DNA from: Candidatus Pacebacteria bacterium CG_4_10_14_3_um_filter_34_15
GTDB taxonomy: Bacteria > Patescibacteriota > Microgenomatia > UBA1400 > PJMF01
NCBI GenBank assembly: GCA_002783105.1
Contig: PFJN01000036.1
Location: 1 to 37,899 of the forward strand
DNA length: 37,899 bases
Direction: 5' to 3'
Part shown: positions 1 to 7,209 of the stretch, piece after piece
Layout: each line of letters starts with the position of its first letter
Numbering within the stretch: the stretch's first letter is position 1
Position numbers and translations under genes: made by a program
Notes under the pieces: generated by a model
What the model saw: the letters and a program-made list of their open reading frames with translations, nothing else
What the model was told of the DNA's origin: nothing
Database searches by the model: none

Positions 1-2654
1 AACTCAATAATTTGTGTTCTACCAGGTATCTTTTCTTTATGTTGTAGAAAATCTAAACCTAAGTTTGGCGTATTACTTACAATATCCTTAAGAAATTTGA
101 TTTGTTCTTCTTCATTTGATGCCCCATAAACCACTTCTCGGTATTCGAGTTTATCTCTAAAAATTGGAAGCAAATAAGGTAAATCTTCCTTAATAATCTC
201 AGTAGACCTCTCCTGAGTTTTTTCATAGTCAAAAAACTTTTTCAAAGATTGTGGTGTTGCGTGTGTAAGATACCTGTTTCGTGCAGCGATAGCAGCTTCA
301 TAAGCAGCTCCTGATGAGACTCGGTCCACAAACTGTAATGTTGATATAATCATTCTTGAATTGTCTGGCTGACTTATATGTTTAGCTGCATTAACGAGTT
401 GGGTAGCAAGTTCATCAGCATAACTACCATTAACATAGTCAGGTAGGTCACCCAAACCTTCAAAAGTCTCAACCATAACTTCAAATAATTTTTCTTTTTC
501 GGGGCGATGGTCAGATGAAAGAGCGGTCTCTTCTTTTATTAAGGATGCAAAATTTTGAAATACTATATTAGCCATTTCGTTTTCTAAGATTCTTGCCTTA
601 TAACGAATTAGGAGTGGCATGAATGATGAAAAGTTTTCAAGAGTGATACCGTTTACAACGTCAAGAATAGTTTGGTCGGAAATGAAGTCTTTGATGTCAC
701 CCTCAGTTTTATAAATATCAAGAACTTCGTGGTCTTTGGAAAAGTGTTGTTGAATTGCCTTAGTGATGTCTGCTTTATCATTTTGATTTAAGCGTTTCTT
801 GTATTGAGCAAATGACCGAAGGACATCAAGTAAAACTTTTTTACTTTCTCTTTTAGTGCCTTTAGTAATTTCTTCAGAGCCCAGAATAGAGATATAGCGA
901 CTGATTAACACGCGCTTTAACCCAATTTTGAGCTGGTTACTATCAATTAAGTAAGAAAAAACTTTTAGGGTTGGAAAAGTTAAATAATCTTTCCACAAGT
1001 CCCTATTAAGGATTTGAGCGACTTCATTATGGTATTCATTTGTTTCTGGTTTTTTCTCTAATCCGGTGAAAACTTCTATGCTGCCGATTACTAGCAAGCG
1101 TAGCTGGTCTGGCAAGAATTGATATTGTCCAAACAAAGCGAGTAGTAATCTAACCACTGCCTCAAAAGAGGAATTATCACCTATGAGCTTTTGTGCGGCA
1201 ACATAATCGCCAGCAAGCAATTTTTGCTCAATATCCTCTGAACTTGTTACATTTTTGGCACGAACTGGTTTTTTAAAATATACGAAAGGAGTAGCATTTT
1301 TAGTTGTAATTAGACGTGTATTCTCCATGAAGTCTCGAAGGTGCTGTCTATTGTTATCTTTATCGCTTTGGATGTCTTCAGGTTTAGACCAGCTGGTTTT
1401 CAACCGTTCAAATGCCTCTGGAAACTCTTGTTTTAATACTAAAACTTTGGCAAGATAACCTACTTCATTTTTGACTATCTCCCATACTTCGGTTTCAGAG
1501 ACTAAATATAGTTCAGCAACCAAGTTGTTAATAAATTGTTTAATTTGCCTAGGGTTCTGACCATAAGCTTGTTTGATTACATAAATGACATCCTCATCAA
1601 GGAGAAGTTCATGTCCCTTACCTGTAGCCTTAATTAATCCTCGGGTATAATCTTCTAGGTCTGCTCCAATAAATTCAGGAGTTCGCAATACAACGCTAAA
1701 AAGCTTGCTTAAAAACTCTGCTGGTTTTTCTTTATATGACTCTGATATTTGCCTACTAATTGCTACATAGTCACAGGGAACTATGAAAATAGCATTAGAA
1801 ACTTCCTTTGGTTCAAAGAACGTTTTAATTGAAGCTAAGACATCAACTGCAGCTTTACCTTGAACTCTATCTACATTATCAAACACGATTACAACCTTGC
1901 CCTCAATTTTACTGAGGATAAGCTTGAATTTTTCCTCAAACTGTTCAGGAGAATTCAAAAATTCTCGACTTTTAATTACGGTTGCAGTTTTTGTATCCTT
2001 AGTGAGGTCCTTCATTAGTTGCTCTACTAATTTTTCGAAAACTTTCTTGATTCCCCATCCTAGAAGGATAGCGACAGAAGCTGATTGGGCAACATAACCA
2101 GATATAAGTAGGATTGATTTTACAATTGGATTACTTTCCCCCAAGCTAATTTGTAACAAAAGCCATGCTAATCCAAAAATACACAGACCAAAAAGCAAGG
2201 AGTTATTCTTAATTATTTGCCATAGTTTTTGAACCCCAGCCTGCCACCCCTTATTAACTACCTTATTTGGGACCATCTTTGTTTTGCTTTGAGTTGAAGT
2301 TGAATGGTAAAGGTCATCAAGTATTTCAGGTGTCAATTCTTCACCTTTTTTCCATAATTTTTTGTCGTTTACGAACTGAAAGAAGCTTAATAAGAAAGTT
2401 CTTCTAAGGGGGTCATTTTGATATTTCCAAGTGTCAAACACATAAACTGGGTACTTGGATTCATCTGTGAGAATTTCAATTATTGAGCTTTTACCAGTAC
2501 CCCATCTTCCAAACAAGCCGATTGTATAGACACCTTGACTAACAATATTTTCAAGTGCTGGAGCAACGTATTCATGGTAGAAACTAAAATACTCACCGTT
2601 TCTACTAGAAACAGGAGCGTCTTTAATAAATTTCAGTTTTAGCTTTCCACTCAT
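1..2654 (-). CDS. KAP-family P-loop NTPase, C-terminus cut by window edge
   Basis: An open frame runs from an ATG at 2654 to the left edge (884 codons, no stop in the window). Near residues 45-57 is a Walker A motif (GRWGTGKSS), and near residues 250-260 a Walker B stretch (VVIVFDNVDR). Between them, at about residues 150-200, are two hydrophobic segments that fit paired membrane helices inside the P-loop domain, the hallmark of KAP NTPases. The long C-terminal part looks helical and is not recognised. KAP proteins include PifA of plasmid F, which excludes phage T7, and several are plasmid- or island-borne. A defence or exclusion role here is inference. No strong ribosome binding site is visible; the gene is divergent from the small-protein operon starting at 2951. 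Confidence 0.85.
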   Translation of the reverse strand, partial: MSGKLKLKFIKDAPVSSRNGEYFSFYHEYVAPALENIVSQGVYTIGLFGRWGTGKSSIIEILTDESKYPVYVFDTWKYQNDPLRRTFLLSFFQFVNDKKLWKKGEELTPEILDDLYHSTSTQSKTKMVPNKVVNKGWQAGVQKLWQIIKNNSLLFGLCIFGLAWLLLQISLGESNPIVKSILLISGYVAQSASVAILLGWGIKKVFEKLVEQLMKDLTKDTKTATVIKSREFLNSPEQFEEKFKLILSKIEGKVVIVFDNVDRVQGKAAVDVLASIKTFFEPKEVSNAIFIVPCDYVAISRQISESYKEKPAEFLSKLFSVVLRTPEFIGADLEDYTRGLIKATGKGHELLLDEDVIYVIKQAYGQNPRQIKQFINNLVAELYLVSETEVWEIVKNEVGYLAKVLVLKQEFPEAFERLKTSWSKPEDIQSDKDNNRQHLRDFMENTRLITTKNATPFVYFKKPVRAKNVTSSEDIEQKLLAGDYVAAQKLIGDNSSFEAVVRLLLALFGQYQFLPDQLRLLVIGSIEVFTGLEKKPETNEYHNEVAQILNRDLWKDYLTFPTLKVFSYLIDSNQLKIGLKRVLISRYISILGSEEITKGTKRESKKVLLDVLRSFAQYKKRLNQNDKADITKAIQQHFSKDHEVLDIYKTEGDIKDFISDQTILDVVNGITLENFSSFMPLLIRYKARILENEMANIVFQNFASLIKEETALSSDHRPEKEKLFEVMVETFEGLGDLPDYVNGSYADELATQLVNAAKHISQPDNSRMIISTLQFVDRVSSGAAYEAAIAARNRYLTHATPQSLKKFFDYEKTQERSTEIIKEDLPYLLPIFRDKLEYREVVYGASNEEEQIKFLKDIVSNTPNLGLDFLQHKEKIPGRTQIIE

Positions 2655-2677
2655 ACTATTTTTGCTTTCTAAGCCAA

Positions 2678-2683
2678 ATTATA
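2678..2683 (-). promoter_or_regulatory. Putative -10 box of the KAP NTPase gene
   Basis: A perfect TATAAT reads on the minus strand, with its downstream edge 23 nt before the ATG at 2654. I see no good -35 at the right spacing, so the assignment is tentative. Confidence 0.35.
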
Positions 2684-2755
2684 CCCAAAAGTCACAATAA
2701 TTCTTTAGTAAGTTATGTCCAAGTTCATTCTACATTTTCGTAAGTAAGCAGTTAT

Positions 2756-2764
2756 TGATATAAT
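2756..2764 (+). promoter_or_regulatory. Extended -10 promoter (TGATATAAT)
   Basis: The extended -10 motif TGn followed by a perfect TATAAT predicts a start near 2771 and a leader of about 180 nt before the ATG at 2951. The -35 region is weak, as is usual for extended -10 promoters. Confidence 0.5.
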
Positions 2765-2770
2765 TCAGAA

Positions 2771-2950
2771 CAGAAAATTAAAAACCTAACCCCAGTTCCT
2801 CGGAATTGGGTATGGTCGCAAAAACCACGAAAGTAAAAACCCCTCGCTTGGGGAAGACTTTCGTGGTTATGTTGGGAAACCTTCATAGGGAGCAATCCCG
2901 ATAACTCAGGCGAGGGCTTTTTGTTGTAAAGCCCTTGCAGAAAGGGCTAC
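2771..2950 (+). promoter_or_regulatory. Structured leader with mutually exclusive hairpins
   Basis: Four hairpins can be read. H1 is 2791-2799 with 2802-2810 (9 pairs, one G-T). H2 is 2823-2834 with 2857-2868 (12 perfect pairs), with an inner CCCC/GGGG stem at 2840-2843 and 2850-2853. H3 is 2913-2920 with 2928-2935 (8 perfect pairs). H4 is 2930-2936 with 2942-2948 (7 perfect pairs). H3 and H4 share bases 2930-2935, so only one can form. H4 covers the purine-rich ribosome binding site (AAAGGG, 2941-2946) of the gene at 2951. In addition 2841-2847 (H2 loop side) is complementary to 2910-2916, which overlaps the 5' arm of H3. This is the layout of a translational switch. The ligand or trigger is unknown and I do not recognise a named riboswitch class. 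Confidence 0.55.
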
Positions 2951-3217
2951 ATGAAAAAAAACTCTCAACCATCGAAGAGGAAAACGCTTGACGAAAGGCT
3001 TGGCATTGTCGGGATTGCCTCTGTTGCCGTAATTGGCATGTTTATATTTCAACCTATTGCAAATGTTTGTGGACTTACAGCAGTTTACCTTCTTGTTAAG
3101 CGAAGGAACGATAAAACTGTACCTAAACGAACAAAAGTTTTTGGCTGGGTGCTGGTTATAGTCTGGTTGTTTTTAGTTTTGCTCATAGTTAACTCGCAAA
3201 CGAATGCAGGAGTTTAA
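2951..3217 (+). CDS. Small two-helix membrane protein, unknown function
   Basis: An 88-residue protein with a basic, lysine-rich N-terminus, one hydrophobic segment at about residues 18-50 (with a weak break around the NVCG) and a second at about 65-82, separated by a strongly basic loop. I do not recognise the family. The ribosome binding site AAAGGG sits 4 nt before the ATG and lies inside hairpin H4 of the leader, so translation is probably controlled. Its 3' end overlaps or abuts the next small gene, which suggests one operon. It lies in the mobile element and is likely cargo. A role in membrane stress, immunity or transfer is possible, but the sequence does not say which. Confidence 0.6.
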   Translation: MKKNSQPSKRKTLDERLGIVGIASVAVIGMFIFQPIANVCGLTAVYLLVKRRNDKTVPKRTKVFGWVLVIVWLFLVLLIVNSQTNAGV

Positions 3218-3224
3218 GACCAGT

Positions 3225-3509
3225 ATGAAAATATTTCTTTTGATTTTCATCCCCATCATTCTAGTTGTTTTCTTGGTGAGATATGACCTTGATTCTCAGT
3301 TATATAAGGCTGACTCTAGGTTAGAAAATGCTTACAATACCATTGACGAACTTGAGCTTGAAATTGAAGGACTTAAAGATGAGCTAAGCGATATTGAAGA
3401 TTGCAACGATGAGTTAAGCAATGGCATTGATGATGCAATGGATGCAATTGACTCTGGTTATTATGAGGATGCATACAACTATTTGTATGACATTCGTTCT
3501 TGCCGATAG
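3225..3509 (+). CDS. Small membrane-anchored coiled-coil protein
   Basis: From the ATG at 3225 the protein has 94 residues: a hydrophobic anchor at about residues 2-18, then an acidic, helical, coiled-coil-like region rich in E, D and L (for example ENAYNTIDELELEIEGL), and a short C-terminal part containing YYEDAYNYLYD. The layout predicts an N-terminal membrane anchor or signal with an external helical domain. An in-frame ATG at 3204 would add seven residues and overlap the upstream gene by 14 nt; I prefer 3225 because AGGAG at 3208-3212 precedes it and the hydrophobic anchor follows at once. It resembles Rz/spanin-like or plasmid-maintenance small proteins only in general shape. No function is assigned. 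Co-transcription with the gene at 2951 is likely. Confidence 0.6.
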   Translation: MKIFLLIFIPIILVVFLVRYDLDSQLYKADSRLENAYNTIDELELEIEGLKDELSDIEDCNDELSNGIDDAMDAIDSGYYEDAYNYLYDIRSCR

Positions 3510-3579
3510 TAGCCACTTCCCTTTAGTGTGATAAGTTCAAAGCTATCGCTTATCCTTATTGATTTCGGCAGAACCTATT

Positions 3580-4050
3580 ATGACCTCCAGCAAAAGAGTG
3601 GTTGAGACAACACCACAAATTTCTATTTCCAGCGTGAAAGAGTACGTCAGTCACCGCCATCCAATTATCCAGCTTAACTTGACTAGTAGTCACGGCAGAC
3701 AAACGCCTTACTTAGTAAATACCGCGAGAACTGAATGCTATTTTGGTGGCAGTCGTCCGTGGTTCAAGTGTATTCTCTGTAATAAACGAGTCGGAGTGCT
3801 TTACCTTAATGAAGATGGGAATCATTTGTTTTGCCGAGAGTGTTCTAATCTTCGCTATCGTTCTCAGGCAGTTGGAGGAAGCAACAGAATGTTAATGAGA
3901 TACTTTGATGCCGATGAACGAGCTGAAGCCGTTTTTGAGGGGTCACAGAAGGTCAAAATCTGGCATAAAGGTAATCCTACCAGGCGTTTTAAGAAATTTT
4001 TGAAATATCGGCAACAAGCGGAGCGATTAAGCCGTTTATTCACCAATTAG
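3580..4050 (+). CDS. Zinc-ribbon protein of mobile elements
   Basis: The ATG at 3580 gives 156 residues; an in-frame TTG at 3559 would add seven. The centre carries the motif order GGSRPWFKC, C-x2-C, a VGVLYL strand, then FCRECSNLRYRSQ, which forms a four-cysteine zinc ribbon. The same arrangement (a PWF...C-x2-C half, then a C-x2-C half followed by LxYxSQ) occurs in a widespread uncharacterised family often found on bacterial genomic islands. The C-terminus is basic (RRFKKFLKYRQQ), fitting nucleic-acid binding. The ribosome binding site is weak for either start. Function is unknown; a DNA- or RNA-binding accessory protein of the element is the best guess. Confidence 0.65.
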   Translation: MTSSKRVVETTPQISISSVKEYVSHRHPIIQLNLTSSHGRQTPYLVNTARTECYFGGSRPWFKCILCNKRVGVLYLNEDGNHLFCRECSNLRYRSQAVGGSNRMLMRYFDADERAEAVFEGSQKVKIWHKGNPTRRFKKFLKYRQQAERLSRLFTN

Positions 4051-4137
4051 ATTCGCTATTGCAGAACAATCACCAAAAATTTAGAATGTGACCTACTAGA
4101 CTTCCCCTGTGTTCAGTAGAACGCCTTTCAAGTTCTA

Positions 4138-4190
4138 GTTACATGCAATCCTATTAACTAGCGGCTTAATAGCCGAAGGATTGTAGTAAC
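4138..4190 (+). promoter_or_regulatory. Hairpin covering the ribosome binding site of the replication gene
   Basis: Nested stems pair 4138-4142 (GTTAC) with 4186-4190, 4146-4152 (CAATCCT) with 4177-4183, and 4162-4166 (CGGCT) with 4171-4175. The Shine-Dalgarno AAGGA at 4176-4180 lies in the paired strand, and the structure ends one base before the ATG at 4192. It should hold initiator synthesis low unless opened. Confidence 0.6.
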
Positions 4191-4191
4191 T

Positions 4192-5142
4192 ATGAACACC
4201 TCATTTCCCCTTCCTAAGGATAGAGTTAAAATGCTTTTTGACCCCAAGATAGCAAAAGCTGTTGGCACTGACGCAGCCATTATCCTACAAAACATTGAGT
4301 ATTGGGTAACTCGCCGAGAGGAAGAAAGTACAGAATCAAACTACTATGATGGACACTATTGGACATATAATAGTGCCAGGAGATTTGCAGAGATATTTGA
4401 CTGGGTAGATGAACAAAAAGTTAGCCGATGTTTGCGAAAACTTGAAGCCAAAGGCTACCTTATCTCTGGCAATTACAACAAACACAAGTACGACCGAACA
4501 AAATGGTACTCTCTTAGATGTAAACGGAATGCCTGCACACTTTGTAACGGCATCAATCAAAAACGTCTAATGGATTCACCTTCTTTTTCTAATGCAAATG
4601 ACAGAAGTGTCGAACCTATACCAGATACTAAACACAGAGTAGATAAACCACCTATTAAACATTATTCTGGTTTGGGACAAACCAGTGTACATATAAAGGT
4701 AGATGACCTCAACTTTCTTTCTGTTGGTTCTGAGCGAAGCTCTTCGAGCGAGCGTTTTAACGGCGATAGCCGTAGCGTAAAAAAGCGCCCAATGAGTAAG
4801 CGTTTAGCCAAAGAAGCTCAAACACTTAGAAAAAGATTAAGTATAGCGCATGGCTACAACCTTCATTTCTATGAGGCTTGGGAAAAGCGATTTGGTAAAC
4901 CATATCCTTGGCCAGATGATTATGAAAATGATGAATTGTGGGAGAAACTGTCGGAATTAGAGCAAGAATGGGATGAAGAATTTGAAGTATTAATAGAGCT
5001 TTACCTGCTTCAGGATTTTAGAGAAAAAACAAATTATAGGATACATCATTTTCTATCTGACCGAATCCAGACCAACCTTCAAAATAAGATTATTACTTCA
5101 AGTATGAAAAATGAACATAGAGAGAAAATACGCGGAGGTTAA
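4192..5142 (+). CDS. Phage-type replication initiator / winged-helix primosome protein
   Basis: A 316-residue protein. Residues 1-110 match the N-terminal winged-helix domain of phage and plasmid replication organisers: a start that binds a fixed strand, AAIILQNIEYWV, a DGHYWTYNSARRFAEIF stretch, then the recognition-helix region ending LEAKGYLISGNYNK and KTKWYSL. That order is typical of DnaD/lambda O-like initiators. A charged, serine-rich linker (about residues 160-205) leads to a helical C-terminal domain of unknown type. The linker DNA holds GC-rich hairpins (4732-4790), reminiscent of initiators whose gene contains the origin, as with lambda O. The ribosome binding site AAGGA is inside a hairpin. 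Replication initiation is inferred from fold-level resemblance only. Confidence 0.65.
   Translation: MNTSFPLPKDRVKMLFDPKIAKAVGTDAAIILQNIEYWVTRREEESTESNYYDGHYWTYNSARRFAEIFDWVDEQKVSRCLRKLEAKGYLISGNYNKHKYDRTKWYSLRCKRNACTLCNGINQKRLMDSPSFSNANDRSVEPIPDTKHRVDKPPIKHYSGLGQTSVHIKVDDLNFLSVGSERSSSSERFNGDSRSVKKRPMSKRLAKEAQTLRKRLSIAHGYNLHFYEAWEKRFGKPYPWPDDYENDELWEKLSELEQEWDEEFEVLIELYLLQDFREKTNYRIHHFLSDRIQTNLQNKIITSSMKNEHREKIRGG
4732..4790. repeat. GC-rich hairpins with repeated AGCG inside the replication gene
   Basis: CGAAG at 4735-4739 pairs with CTTCG at 4742-4746, and ACGGC at 4760-4764 pairs with GCCGT at 4769-4773. AGCG recurs at 4733, 4747, 4751, 4774 and 4784. The stretch differs in composition from the rest of the gene and could be an intragenic origin or a small inserted palindromic element. 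Confidence 0.4.
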
Positions 5143-5246
5143 CTTACTTGAAATGAAAATTACTATGAGCCCCTTTAACTATAACTGCAACTACAAGCCC
5201 TCACAAGAGATTTTTAAAAGTCAAGAATGTCTTTTTTTCACACTCA

Positions 5247-5259
5247 GTGTTATAAACAC
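5247..5259. repeat. Small inverted repeat, possible operator
   Basis: GTGTT and AACAC flank ATA in the 225-bp gap between the replication gene and the next small ORF. The centre contains TATAAA, so a repressor bound here could cover a -10 box. Nothing else convincing was seen in this gap apart from the short stem at 5344-5368 (TGATGA/TCATCA), which reaches the A of the next start codon. Confidence 0.3.
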
Positions 5260-5367
5260 CTCACAAGCATTTATCTTTTATAAATAACTGCATAATCTAG
5301 GCACGCCTTTGAGTTTCAAATTTTGAGCTCCACCTGTGTGACTTGATGAAGCGCGGAAGCACTCATC

Positions 5368-5586
5368 ATGTCCAAAAGGCATTCTAGCGGTCGACAAGCG
5401 ACGACTGGCTTACCAAACCCCCAAAACAGTCCTGCCCAACAGTACAAATTTTCGAGTGATGAACTCGATAATCTTGTCGATTCTTTTATCGACCTGATTA
5501 TTGACGACTTCATTGAGAAGTATCGCTCTGGCCAGCTAGATATTGCTGAGCTAAAAAGGAAGGAGGTGTCTATGTTGTCAAAGTAG
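5368..5586 (+). CDS. Small acidic helical protein upstream of the recombinase
   Basis: A 72-residue protein. Residues 1-25 are polar and probably disordered (many S, Q, P and N); residues 28-65 are rich in acidic and hydrophobic residues (DELDNLVDSFIDLIIDDFIE) and should form one or two amphipathic helices. The family is not recognised. It sits 45 nt upstream of the recombinase, in the same direction, where recombination directionality factors or small regulators are sometimes encoded. That role is a guess from position. A short TGATGA/TCATCA stem ends at the start codon, so initiation may be structured. The ATG was chosen because it opens the frame and GGAA lies about 10 nt before it. Confidence 0.5.
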   Translation: MSKRHSSGRQATTGLPNPQNSPAQQYKFSSDELDNLVDSFIDLIIDDFIEKYRSGQLDIAELKRKEVSMLSK

Positions 5587-5631
5587 GCCTATTCAATACC
5601 AAAGTAGAATTTATAATTATTCAAAGAATAT

Positions 5632-7209
5632 ATGAAAAATAAAAAAGAAGAAATCAATATTAACCGAGCTTGCCTATATTTAAGGTTCAGTGACCCCAAG
5701 CAAGTGGGTGGCACCTCAATTGCAGTTCAAGAGAAATCATGCAAAGACTATTGTAAGGCACATGACTGGAAAACTGTGTTGGTTGAAAAATACGAAGCGG
5801 TATCAGCCAAAACGACAAATACCAAGCGTGTTGCAGAGTTGGTCGAATTTTGTAAAAGAAACAAAGGCAAGTTTGAGGTCTTGGTAGTGTATAAGCTGGA
5901 CAGGTTTGCTAGGGACCAGCATATGCACCACTACATGAGGGCAGAGCTGATGAAATTAGGAATTTTATTACGTTCAGCAACCGAATCAATTGATGAGAGC
6001 GCCCAAGGACAATTAAACGAAGGTATACTTGCCGCACTGGCTCAATTTGATAATGCTGTCAAATCCGAGAGAGTAAAAGCCGCTCTCTGGCGCAGAGTTG
6101 AAGAAGGCATGTGGCCGTGGCATCCGCCACTTGGCTATATGTCGATTCGCCAGAAAGATGAAAAAGTGAAAGCTCACGTACCTGACCCAGGTCTTGAGCA
6201 AGCAATTGTTGACCTCTTCACGTCCTTTTCGACTGGCACAGTTTCACAGTTTGACTTATCAAAGGAATATGCCAAGAAAAAGTTGAAAAACTACAAAGAC
6301 AGAACCATCAAATTTTCGCCACAGTCGGTCAATAATATCCTTAATAACCGCTACTATATGGGAATATTGGTACATGAAGACGGCAGACACATTCAGGGCA
6401 AGCACAAAGCAATCATTAAGCCAAGTTTGTTCGAAAAGTGCCAATACATCCTACACAAAAAGTCTAATGGCACTGGTGGTGGTCAAAGATTGCATGATAA
6501 TCCAGAGTTTCCCTTAAAACCCACTTTGCGTTGCGCGGTGTGTAAAGAACCTTTAACGGCACAGTTTTCTAATTCTGCCAGAGGTAAGAAAAATCCTCAC
6601 TACTTCTGTAAGAACAATAAATGCAAACTGTTTCGCAAAACCTATAGACGGTCAAAACTAGAAAACGAGTTTGGCATCTACTTGAGGCAAATTAAACCAA
6701 CTCAAGAGTTTGTAAAGCGGTTCCAGGAAAGATTCCTGGACCGCTACCAGGCTCGTGAGCGTGACCTTAAAGGCGAATACTTGAGAAAGTTAGGAGATGT
6801 CCAAAAACTGGAAAAAGAGCTTAAATTTGTTGTTGACCAAGGAAAACAAGGAGTCTTGAAAGGTGATACTTTCAAAAGTGCTATTGAAGAAGCTGAATCA
6901 AAGCTCAGTCTAGCTAAATTATCACTAAGAGAAACACATGGAGAAGAGATTGACGTTCAGCTTCTGTTGGCCTATGCAGAGAGTTTTATTCAAACCATTG
7001 AAAAGGTTTGGTATGACGCACCATTTGAGATTAAGAAGAAAATTCAGAATTTTGTCTTGCCTGGAGGAGTTTATATTACAAAGACCAGAGGAGAGTATTT
7101 CTTTTCAAACCCTCAATTAGGCGGATTGTTCCAACTAATTAATGATTTTGGTGCTGATGATTCAACTGTTGTGACCCCACAGAGAATCGAACTCTGGCTG
7201 CCAGGATGA
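5632..7209 (+). CDS. Large serine recombinase (integrase)
   Basis: A 525-residue protein. Residues 12-150 form the resolvase-type catalytic domain: YLRFSD with the likely nucleophile Ser20, the KLDRFARD motif near residue 88, and GILAALAQFDNAVKSERVK before the long helix. The DNA-binding recombinase domain follows (about 160-285; WPWHPPLGY, then NNRYYMGILVHEDGR), then a zinc ribbon (LRCAVCKEPL ... YFCKNNKCKLF, about 298-340) and a coiled-coil region (about 365-440). This is the layout of large serine integrases that join attP and attB. The last 12 codons and the stop lie within the tRNA-Glu gene on the opposite strand, so the C-terminus is written partly by the tRNA sequence. A TATAAT at about 14 nt upstream may be its promoter. 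Confidence 0.93.
   Translation: MKNKKEEININRACLYLRFSDPKQVGGTSIAVQEKSCKDYCKAHDWKTVLVEKYEAVSAKTTNTKRVAELVEFCKRNKGKFEVLVVYKLDRFARDQHMHHYMRAELMKLGILLRSATESIDESAQGQLNEGILAALAQFDNAVKSERVKAALWRRVEEGMWPWHPPLGYMSIRQKDEKVKAHVPDPGLEQAIVDLFTSFSTGTVSQFDLSKEYAKKKLKNYKDRTIKFSPQSVNNILNNRYYMGILVHEDGRHIQGKHKAIIKPSLFEKCQYILHKKSNGTGGGQRLHDNPEFPLKPTLRCAVCKEPLTAQFSNSARGKKNPHYFCKNNKCKLFRKTYRRSKLENEFGIYLRQIKPTQEFVKRFQERFLDRYQARERDLKGEYLRKLGDVQKLEKELKFVVDQGKQGVLKGDTFKSAIEEAESKLSLAKLSLRETHGEEIDVQLLLAYAESFIQTIEKVWYDAPFEIKKKIQNFVLPGGVYITKTRGEYFFSNPQLGGLFQLINDFGADDSTVVTPQRIELWLPG
7172..7209. other. Probable attachment-site core shared by integrase 3' end and tRNA
   Basis: These 38 bp belong both to the end of the recombinase ORF (stop TGA at 7207-7209) and to the 3' half of tRNA-Glu, from the T-arm to the anticodon loop. 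An element that carries the 3' tail of its target tRNA restores the tRNA on insertion. The exact crossover point cannot be read without the empty site. Confidence 0.5.

Larger units (their letters stand above)
1..7209. mobile_element. Right part of an integrated element at tRNA-Glu
   Basis: This interval holds a large serine recombinase, a phage-type replication initiator, small unknown proteins and a KAP NTPase, and it looks richer in G+C than the sequence to its right. The recombinase gene ends inside the 3' half of the tRNA-Glu gene at 7172-7243, the usual geometry of an integrase next to its tRNA attachment site. I found no second copy of the tRNA 3' half on either strand of the window, so the left end probably lies outside it. 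The left boundary at position 1 is the window edge, not a claimed end. Whether the KAP gene belongs to the element is inference. Confidence 0.6.

Noticed and set aside
1255-2097. Plus-strand small ORFs opposite the KAP NTPase gene
   Set aside because: They are antisense shadows of a long, motif-bearing frame and have no ribosome binding sites or family signals.
5689-5700. GTGACCCCAAG resembles the tRNA-Glu 3' end (GTGACCCCAC) and could be a second attachment site
   Set aside because: Only about 10 bp match, the next bases diverge at once, and it lies inside the recombinase catalytic domain on the wrong side for a left end. A similar chance match is at 4237-4247.
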